NCBI GenBank assembly: GCA_015489255.1 | Contig: WGAD01000321.1 | Coordinates: 1-13,247 of the forward strand | Length of the DNA stretch: 13,247 nt | Origin: Anaerolineales bacterium | GTDB lineage: Bacteria > Chloroflexota > Anaerolineae > Anaerolineales > Villigracilaceae | Reading direction: 5' to 3' | Shown here: piece by piece, positions 7,618 to 12,308 of the stretch | Numbering within the stretch: the first letter of the stretch is position 1 | Layout: each line of letters starts with the position of its first letter | Program-made: the position numbers and the translations under genes | Notes under the pieces: generated by a model | What the model saw: only the letters and a program-made list of their open reading frames with translations | Told to the model about the DNA's origin: nothing | The model's database searches: none

Positions 7618-7644
7618 TTAGCACTCTTGCAAAGAGAGTGCTAA
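7618..7644. promoter_or_regulatory. CIRCE operator (HrcA binding site)
   Basis: A perfect inverted repeat TTAGCACTC-N9-GAGTGCTAA (arms 7618-7626 and 7636-7644) matches the CIRCE consensus base for base. It lies just downstream of the predicted hrcA transcription start (about 7649) and directly against the hrcA Shine-Dalgarno, the classic position for repression of hrcA operons. Confidence 0.97.
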
Positions 7645-7655
7645 AGCCGCATTCC

Positions 7656-7685
7656 ATCATACCACGCTCTCCCGAAGCGCGTCAA
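7656..7685 (-). promoter_or_regulatory. hrcA operon promoter (TTGACG-18-TATGAT, extended -10)
   Basis: -35 TTGACG (7685-7680) and -10 TATGAT (7661-7656) are 18 bp apart, with TGG directly before the -10 giving an extended -10 (TGnTATGAT). The predicted start is about 7649, five bases before the CIRCE element. It drives hrcA and probably the co-directional genes behind it. Confidence 0.82.
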
Positions 7686-7727
7686 TCGGGGGAGATTTTT
7701 CTTTACGAAATTCTTACCTTCTTGCTC

Positions 7728-7755
7728 TTGACATTGCTCCGCACTTGTTTATAAT
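7728..7755 (+). promoter_or_regulatory. Promoter of the PerR/Fur-like gene and ATPase (TTGACA-16-TATAAT)
   Basis: Perfect -35 TTGACA (7728-7733) and perfect -10 TATAAT (7750-7755) are 16 bp apart; the predicted start is about 7762. The -10 is completely inside the left arm of a 42-bp palindrome (7744-7785), so a repressor bound there would occlude RNA polymerase. It is divergent from the hrcA promoter, with the two -35 boxes about 43 bp apart. Confidence 0.88.
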
Positions 7756-7785
7756 TTCTCTAAAATTAGAATAATTATAAACAAG
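7744..7785. promoter_or_regulatory. 42-bp palindromic operator, Fur/PerR-type half-sites
   Basis: Outer arms CTTGTTTATAATT (7744-7756) and AATTATAAACAAG (7773-7785) are perfect 13-bp inverted repeats. Inside them TCTAA-AA-TTAGA (7759-7770) adds a second inverted repeat on the same centre. Read as Fur-family 7-1-7 boxes, 7766-7780 is TTAGAAT-A-ATTATAA, one mismatch from the Bacillus PerR consensus TTATAATNATTATAA. The symmetric partner 7749-7763 begins with a perfect TTATAAT that is nearly coincident with the -10. Two dimers could bind side by side. Autoregulation by the adjacent repressor is inferred. Confidence 0.8.
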
Positions 7786-7793
7786 GAGCAGAC

Positions 7794-8279
7794 ATGGGAA
7801 TCAACCACACCCCCGTCGGTCAGCCAATGCCGCAATCGCTTCAGTCTGCCGGCCAGCGGCTGACGCAAGCGCTGCGGGCCGCCGGGTTACGCTTGACCCC
7901 TCAGCGGCGGGCCATTTGTGAACTGCTTGGCGCCAGCAAGGAACACCCCTCGGCGCAACAAATTTACACCGCGCTCAAGCCGCTGTATCCCTCGCTCAGC
8001 CTGGCTACCGTGTACAACACCCTCGACGCCCTGGTTTCTCTCGGGGCGATCAACGCGCTCGGCCCGGCGGGTGATGCAGCGGTGCATTACGACGCCGACA
8101 CCGAGCCCCACGTCAACCTGGCCTGCATCCGCTGCCACCGCATCATCGATCTGGAAAGCGACCATGTAGCCGCTCTGGAAAACGAAGTTTCGCACACCAG
8201 CGGCTACCAAATCCTGGGCGCCAGCGTGACCTATTACGGTCTGTGCCCCGATTGTCAACAGGAGGTTGAAAAGGCATGA
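7794..8279 (+). CDS. Fur-family metalloregulator, PerR-like
   Basis: This 161-residue Fur-superfamily repressor has an N-terminal winged helix (LRLTPQRRAICELL, 32-45; HPSAQQIYTAL, 51-61; recognition helix SLATVYNTL, 69-77) and a C-terminal dimerisation domain. A complete structural Cys4 zinc site is present (C111, C114, C151, C154). By alignment from memory with Bacillus PerR, the regulatory metal ligands would be H51, D100, H106 and D119. The acidic residue in IIDLE (119) is Asp, as in peroxide-sensing PerR, whereas Fur has Glu; the second His of the HxH pair is replaced by N108. AAGGAG lies 5 nt before the ATG. It overlaps the downstream ATPase by 4 bp (ATGA). PerR, Fur or Zur cannot be separated with certainty; PerR-like is my preference. 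Confidence 0.9.
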   Translation: MGINHTPVGQPMPQSLQSAGQRLTQALRAAGLRLTPQRRAICELLGASKEHPSAQQIYTALKPLYPSLSLATVYNTLDALVSLGAINALGPAGDAAVHYDADTEPHVNLACIRCHRIIDLESDHVAALENEVSHTSGYQILGASVTYYGLCPDCQQEVEKA

Positions 8280-10594
8280 CGATCGCACAAAGCGACCCTA
8301 CTACCGCCCCCAAAGGGGCGCGCTGCACGGATATCCTGGAAGACACGCTGCGTGGCTACGCCGGGATCGAAGCCGTGCGCTACGATCTGGAAAACGGCCG
8401 CCTGCAAGCCGTCTTTGACCCCCGTCTGCTCACGCCGGAACAAGCCCTGCAGGTGGTCCAAAAAGCCCGCGTGGAGGCTGGCGGGCGCGTAGCCCATTGC
8501 GCGGCCCGTGCCCAACACGGCGAAGAAGCCTGCACGATATGCACTCACGATCTGCAAGAGGCCTTGCAGCTGGCCCGCATCGTCCAGGACGGACGACCAA
8601 CGGCCCGGTTGCAAGACAACACGATCGAAGTCGCTTTGCACCAGCCGCAAACGATGGCGGCCAAGCGTCAGGTTGTAGACGCCGCGCCGGAACAAGAACG
8701 CTCCTCGCAACGCCCGAGCCAGGAACGACTGGAGGTGCTTTTCACCGGCCTGACGGTTGTTTTTGGCCTGGCCGGTTTCTTCGCCGGGAAGATGGGGGCG
8801 CCCGCCCTGGTCAGCGTGCTGTTCTATGCCGCGGCTTACGCCTTTGGCGGATACTTTGGCCTGCTGGAAAGCCTGGAAGCGCTCAAAGAGCGCTCGCTGA
8901 ACGTCGATCTGCTGATGATCTTGGCCGCTGTCGGCGCCGCCATCATCGGCCAACCGGCGGAAGGGGCTGTGTTGCTCTTCCTCTTCTCCTTGTCCAACAC
9001 GCTGCAATCTTACGCCATGGACCGCAGTCGTCGGGCCATTGAAAAATTGCTGGATCTGCGCCCGGCGGTGGCCATGCGCAAAGAGGGCGATCAATTCGTA
9101 GAAACGCCGATCGATGCCTTGCAACTGGGCGATGTAGTGCTGGTGCGCCCGGGAGAACGTTTCCCCATCGACGGGCAGGTACTGGCCGGGCAATCGGAAG
9201 TCGATCAGTCGCCTATCACCGGTGAATCGGTGCCGGTGCCCAAATCGCCGGGAGATGACGTTTTCGCCGGAACGGTCAACGGACACGCGGCGTTGGAGGT
9301 GCGCGTCACCAGACTGGCGGAAGACACCACCCTGGCCCGCATCGTCAAAATGGTGGAAGAAGCCCAGGCCACCAAGGCAAACACCCAGCAAGCGCTGGAC
9401 GCCTTCGAAGAGCGTTATGCGATCTTCGTCCTGGGAGCGGCGGCGCTCTTGATTGTGATCCCCGTTTTCTTTTTGGGTGAAGCCTTCCAGCCAGCCTTCT
9501 ACCGCGCAATGACCTGGCTGGTCGTCGCCTCGCCCTGCGCCCTGGTCATCTCTACGCCCGCGAGTTTTCTCTCGGCCATTGCCAACGCCGCCCGCAACGG
9601 TGTGCTCTTCAAGGGTGGGTCGCACCTGGAGACCGCTGCCCGCATCAAAGTGGTGGCTTTCGACAAAACCGGCACGCTGACCCAGGGCACGCCCCACCTG
9701 ACCCACCTGCAAGCCGAAGACAACGTGCCGGAGGCAGAGCTGTTGCAACTGACCGCCTCGGTCGAGGCGCGTTCCGAGCACCCGCTGGCGCAGGCATTGG
9801 TTCGAGCGGCGGAAGAGCGCGGCCTTGCGCTTTCCAGCGCAGAAGATTTTCGCGCCCTGGTGGGGCAAGGCGTGGAAGGCCGGGTGAACGGCCGCAAGGT
9901 CTGGATTGGCAACGAACGTCTGTTCGCCGAACGCGGCCTGACCATTCCACGCCATTTGCTGCAACGGCTGGCCGAAATCGAAGAAAGCGGGCAAACCGCC
10001 ATGCTGGCCTACGACGCCAGCCAGGGTCGCTGGCTGGGCACGCTAGGCATGGCCGACACCCTGCGTCAGGACGCGCTGGCGATGATCCGCGCCCTGAAAG
10101 ACATTGGCATTGAACAGGTCGTCATGCTCACCGGCGACAACGCCCGCGTCGCCGCACAGATCGCCCGCCGCGCCGGCGTCGATGAATTTCACGCCGGTTT
10201 GCTGCCACAAGACAAAGTCACCGTCCTCAAACGCTTGCGGGAACAATACGGTCCCGTGGCCATGGTCGGCGACGGCATCAACGACGCGCCCTCCCTGGCT
10301 ACGGCAGACCTGGGCATTGCCATGGGGGCAGCGGGCACCGACGTGGCTATCGAAACCGCCGATGTAGTGCTGATGTCGGATGATCTGAGTAAGATTCCCT
10401 ATGCGTTGGGGCTGGCCCGCCGTGCACGCACAATCGTCTGGCAGAACCTGAGCTTTGCCATGGCCGTCATCGTGTTGCTCGTTGCCGGGGCTTTCGGCAT
10501 CAACCTGCCGCTGACGCTGGGCGTCCTCGGGCACGAAGGCAGTACGGTGCTGGTCGTGCTCAATGGCCTGCGGCTGTTAACCTATAAAGGATAA
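8276..10594 (+). CDS. P1B-4-type heavy-metal exporting ATPase (Fe2+/Co2+-like)
   Basis: This 772-residue P-type ATPase has all catalytic landmarks: TGES (315-318), phosphorylation motif DKTGT (463-467), the P1B-specific HP dipeptide (502-503, SEHPLA) and GDGIND (665-670). The transmembrane metal motif is SPC (419-421) and a late membrane segment carries HEGST (753-757). That SPC/HEGx pair is typical of subgroup P1B-4 (CoaT, CtpD, PfeT, FrvA), which export Co2+ and/or Fe2+. About eight hydrophobic helices are visible, four before TGES. The 150-residue N-terminus holds an HMA-like fold with one Cys (C17) in place of CxxC, then a Cys/His-rich patch (H74, C75, H81, C86, C89, H91). ATG overlaps the repressor stop, so the genes are co-translated. 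The PerR-like neighbour favours iron efflux, as with PfeT. Substrate remains inferred. Confidence 0.92.
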   Translation: MTIAQSDPTTAPKGARCTDILEDTLRGYAGIEAVRYDLENGRLQAVFDPRLLTPEQALQVVQKARVEAGGRVAHCAARAQHGEEACTICTHDLQEALQLARIVQDGRPTARLQDNTIEVALHQPQTMAAKRQVVDAAPEQERSSQRPSQERLEVLFTGLTVVFGLAGFFAGKMGAPALVSVLFYAAAYAFGGYFGLLESLEALKERSLNVDLLMILAAVGAAIIGQPAEGAVLLFLFSLSNTLQSYAMDRSRRAIEKLLDLRPAVAMRKEGDQFVETPIDALQLGDVVLVRPGERFPIDGQVLAGQSEVDQSPITGESVPVPKSPGDDVFAGTVNGHAALEVRVTRLAEDTTLARIVKMVEEAQATKANTQQALDAFEERYAIFVLGAAALLIVIPVFFLGEAFQPAFYRAMTWLVVASPCALVISTPASFLSAIANAARNGVLFKGGSHLETAARIKVVAFDKTGTLTQGTPHLTHLQAEDNVPEAELLQLTASVEARSEHPLAQALVRAAEERGLALSSAEDFRALVGQGVEGRVNGRKVWIGNERLFAERGLTIPRHLLQRLAEIEESGQTAMLAYDASQGRWLGTLGMADTLRQDALAMIRALKDIGIEQVVMLTGDNARVAAQIARRAGVDEFHAGLLPQDKVTVLKRLREQYGPVAMVGDGINDAPSLATADLGIAMGAAGTDVAIETADVVLMSDDLSKIPYALGLARRARTIVWQNLSFAMAVIVLLVAGAFGINLPLTLGVLGHEGSTVLVVLNGLRLLTYKG

Positions 10595-10602
10595 ATTTCC
10601 AT

Positions 10603-10700
10603 GTGCGGGAGGCCGCGCCCAAAAACGGCAAGCGCCCAAGTTCACGCAGCCTGACGAACGCTTGTTTTGCGTTTTATTGCCCGGGGTACGCCTCCCGCAC
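10603..10700 (+). other. Nested-stem structured element after the ATPase (possible ncRNA or complex terminator)
   Basis: Nine bases after the ATPase stop, GTGCGGGAGGC (10603-10613) pairs perfectly with GCCTCCCGCAC (10690-10700), an 11-bp closing stem. Inside it AAAACG (10622-10627) pairs with CGTTTT (10670-10675), CAAGCG (10629-10634) with CGCTTG (10659-10664), and GTT (10640-10642) can pair with AAC at 10657-10659, competing for one base. The closing stem is followed by TTTT (10701-10704), so it could end the ATPase transcript. It does not match SRP, RNase P, tmRNA or a riboswitch I can recognise. It could also be a small repeat with 11-bp terminal inverted repeats, but no target-site duplication is visible. 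Confidence 0.5.
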
Positions 10701-10717
10701 TTTTGCATACATCACCC

Positions 10718-10860
10718 GAGTTGCGGATTGGCAACAAGGATCCGTTTTGTCGTTGCGAGCGACCGCAAGGAGCGAAGCAATCCCCTGTGTGAGGATGTGG
10801 GAGATGGCTTCGGGCGCGATGCGCCCTCGCCATGACACCCATCCTCCTTATCCGCAATTC
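10718..10860. repeat. MITE-like interspersed repeat with nested inverted repeats
   Basis: The core 10749-10836 begins GTCGTTGCGAG and ends CTCGCCATGAC, inverted repeats matching at 9 of 11 bases. It contains GGAGCGAAGCAATCCC on one side and GGGAGATGGCTTCGGG as its imperfect mirror, plus a perfect GGGCGC-GAT-GCGCCC hairpin (10812-10826). This TTGCGAGn..GAAGCAATCCC pattern resembles small palindromic repeats dispersed in many bacterial genomes. Around it lies an outer inverted repeat, GAGTTGCGGAT (10718-10728) with ATCCGCAATTC (10850-10860), 10 of 11 matching. It may be non-autonomous and mobilised in trans, or a dispersed structural repeat; no other copy is in the window. Confidence 0.6.
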
Positions 10861-10862
10861 AG

Positions 10863-10892
10863 GTTACATGGAAAACAAAAAGCCTGTATAAT
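10863..10892 (+). promoter_or_regulatory. Candidate promoter (GTTACA-18-TATAAT) with no gene close downstream
   Basis: A perfect -10 TATAAT (10887-10892) is preceded at 18 bp by GTTACA (10863-10868), 4 of 6 matches to TTGACA. The predicted start is about 10899, about 209 nt before the LysM gene. It would give that gene a long structured leader or make an independent small RNA covering the hairpins at 10990-11019 and 11047-11078. Confidence 0.45.
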
Positions 10893-10989
10893 GAGTTTAT
10901 CGTTATCGCGGGGCTTTCCAATACAGGGGACATACCGGCCCGTTTTCCTTGTCTTGCACCCTTGCCATCAGCGCTCATCGGTGTAACCT

Positions 10990-11019
10990 GGCGGTGCTCC
11001 CCTCCGGGCAGGCAACGCC
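10990..11019 (+). other. Hairpin in the upstream region of the LysM gene
   Basis: GGCGGTGC (10990-10997) pairs with GCAACGCC (11012-11019) with one mismatch in eight, enclosing a C-rich loop. There is no following T-run, so it is not a typical terminator. It lies within the transcript expected from the 10863-10892 promoter. Confidence 0.35.
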
Positions 11020-11046
11020 ATAGATGCAGACCTTATCTCCCCCACC

Positions 11047-11078
11047 TGGCGCGGGCTGTCTCACGATGGCTCGCGCCA
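11047..11078 (+). other. Hairpin or operator just upstream of the LysM gene -10 box
   Basis: TGGCGCGGGC (11047-11056) and GCTCGCGCCA (11069-11078) form a 10-bp stem with one G-U pair and a 12-nt loop. It ends 13 bp before the TATAAT at 11092, so it overlaps where the -35 region would be. It could be a protein-binding site for that promoter or attenuate transcripts arriving from upstream; it lacks a terminator T-run. Confidence 0.4.
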
Positions 11079-11091
11079 ACCTTTGCTTTGA

Positions 11092-11097
11092 TATAAT
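11092..11097 (+). promoter_or_regulatory. -10 box of the LysM gene, near-leaderless arrangement
   Basis: A perfect TATAAT occupies 11092-11097, only 10 nt before the chosen ATG at 11108. Transcription would begin at about 11104, leaving a leader of about 4 nt. No Shine-Dalgarno sequence precedes the ATG, which agrees with leaderless translation. No clear -35 box is seen. Confidence 0.5.
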
Positions 11098-11107
11098 GGC
11101 CTTGCTT

Positions 11108-11914
11108 ATGAAAACTCGCTTGCTTGCCCTCCCTGCCCTGGCTATTCTCATCATCTTGATGTTGGCCGCCGCTGGACGCGCGCCGCTGGCGCACGCTCAA
11201 GTACAATACGCCACCCCCACACCCCTGCCCGATGGACGCATCATCTACATCGTGCAGCCGGGCGATACCTGCATCCGCATTTCTTTGCTGACGGGGCTAA
11301 GCGTGGAGCAAATCATCTTGCTCAACCGCCTGGATGAAAACTGCCAGTTGCAGGAAGGGCAGCAATTGCTGCTTGGCGTGGGCGCTTCGGTCAACGCCTC
11401 GCCGACGCCGTTCTTTGCCATCTCGCCGACGCCATCTGCCCCCACCCCAACCCCTTTCAAAGGGTTGGCCGAGATCTGCGTCCAGGTCTTTGACGACGCA
11501 AACGGCGATATGCTGCACCAGGAAACAGAGCCTGCCGTGCTCGGCGCAGTCGTCGGCATCGCCAGCGCGAACGGACAGGTCAACGCTTCGCAGGAGATCC
11601 GCTTGCAGGCGGAAGGTGAATTCCAAGGCGTTTGTTTTGCCGATTTGCCCGAAGGGACGTACACCATCAGCGCCGCCATTCCGGAAGAATACAACGCCAC
11701 CACGCCGCTTTCCTACGAGATTGAAGCCCTTGCTGGCGACCGTATTTTCATCGGTTTTGGCGCTCAATCTCGGCAGTTGCCCCCGGCAGTTGCCGAGCCC
11801 GAGGCCCGCTCGCCCCTGCTGGGACTGATCGGCGGGTTGCTTTTGTTTGGCGGCATTGTACTCTTCTGGTACATGCGCCAAATGACCCCGCGCACGCCCT
11901 ACAGTTTGCGCTAA
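11108..11914 (+). CDS. Secreted membrane-anchored LysM / SdrD-like domain protein
   Basis: From the ATG at 11108 the protein has 268 residues. It starts with a signal peptide (KTR, hydrophobic core about 5-22, likely cleavage after AHA at 30). One LysM domain follows (IIYIVQPGDTCIRIS to QLQEGQQLLLG, about 45-90), a peptidoglycan/chitin-binding fold, here with two cysteines (C55, C79) that could form a disulfide. A Pro/Thr/Ser linker (about 98-117) leads to an SdrD/Cna-B-like beta domain (ICVQVFDDANGD to LPEGTYTISAAIPEEY, about 123-195), and a C-terminal membrane helix (about 235-256) anchors it with a short RTPYSLR tail. It probably binds cell wall from the outer face of the membrane; the exact role is unknown. 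The open frame extends 28 codons upstream, but a signal peptide starting at 11108 and the -10 at 11092 argue for this start. Confidence 0.85.
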   Translation: MKTRLLALPALAILIILMLAAAGRAPLAHAQVQYATPTPLPDGRIIYIVQPGDTCIRISLLTGLSVEQIILLNRLDENCQLQEGQQLLLGVGASVNASPTPFFAISPTPSAPTPTPFKGLAEICVQVFDDANGDMLHQETEPAVLGAVVGIASANGQVNASQEIRLQAEGEFQGVCFADLPEGTYTISAAIPEEYNATTPLSYEIEALAGDRIFIGFGAQSRQLPPAVAEPEARSPLLGLIGGLLLFGGIVLFWYMRQMTPRTPYSLR

Positions 11915-11922
11915 CCCCCGGC

Positions 11923-11938
11923 GGCGCCCGCAGGCGCC
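11923..11938. terminator. GC hairpin between convergent genes (weak terminator candidate)
   Basis: GGCGCC-CGCA-GGCGCC forms a 6-bp all-GC stem in the 37-bp gap between the convergent LysM and HIT genes. No T-run follows on either strand, so it is at best an atypical bidirectional terminator; the position is its main support. Confidence 0.3.
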
Positions 11939-11951
11939 CGTCCGCGCGCCC

Positions 11952-12308
11952 TTACTTCGCCTTCCCGTAGTTGTGCACCGGCAGCTTCATGCCGCCCATC
12001 AAATGCATGTGAACGTGCATAATCTCCTGCCGACCGTCCCGCCCGACGTTGACGATCAACCGATAGCCGCGTTCGGCCAGTCCCAGGCGGGCCGCTACCT
12101 CGCCAGCGGCGAAAAACAATTGCCCCATGCCGGGGATATCGTCTGCGGTGACCTCGTTCACCGTGGCAATGTGCTTCTTGGGCACCACCAAAACGTGAAC
12201 CGGCGCAGCCGGACGAATGTCGTGAAAGGCGAGCACTCGTTCATCTTCATAGACGATCTCCGCCGGCAGTTCGCGGCGAATGATACGGCAAAAGACACAA
12301 TCTTCCAT
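11952..12308 (-). CDS. HIT-family (HINT-like) nucleotide hydrolase
   Basis: A 118-residue HIT protein, likely a purine-nucleoside phosphoramidase of the HINT branch. The catalytic histidine triad HVHMHLMGG has H98, H100 and H102. The N-terminus has the HINT-type CVFC (C4, C7) and the conserved [32 protein letters not shown] layout split over residues 12-44. GGAGA sits 7 nt before the ATG at 12308. A much longer open frame upstream only retraces the deacetylase gene in another frame. Its ATG shares one base with the deacetylase stop (TGATG), so the two are translationally coupled, though no biochemical link is evident. Confidence 0.93.
   Translation of the reverse strand: [118 protein letters not shown]

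Larger units (their letters stand above)
10595..11107. other. 513-bp non-coding interval
   Basis: No convincing protein gene is present. In order it holds the nested-stem element (10603-10700), a repeat with nested inverted repeats (10718-10860), a candidate promoter (10863-10892), two hairpins (10990-11019 and 11047-11078), and a -10 box close to the LysM gene start (11092-11097). Open frames across it contradict these structures and have no recognisable protein features. Confidence 0.7.

Noticed and set aside
7607..7660. N-terminal extension of HrcA
   Set aside because: It would translate CIRCE and the -10 box; the ATG at 7606 with AAGGAG gives the family start.
8255..9994. 579-codon open frame on the minus strand across the ATPase
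   Set aside because: It is antisense to a fully conserved P-type ATPase in the plus strand; its translation is low-complexity Gln/Arg/Gly-rich with no known motif, a typical high-GC shadow.
10603..10700. SRP RNA, RNase P RNA, tmRNA or tRNA
   Set aside because: None of the diagnostic conserved segments (for example the GGTCAGGTCCGGAAGGAAGCAG SRP core in pieces, or tRNA arms) is present.
10603..10986. 127-codon open frame in the intergenic region
   Set aside because: It begins inside the closing stem of the structured element, crosses the repeat and a promoter, and its translation has no recognisable features.
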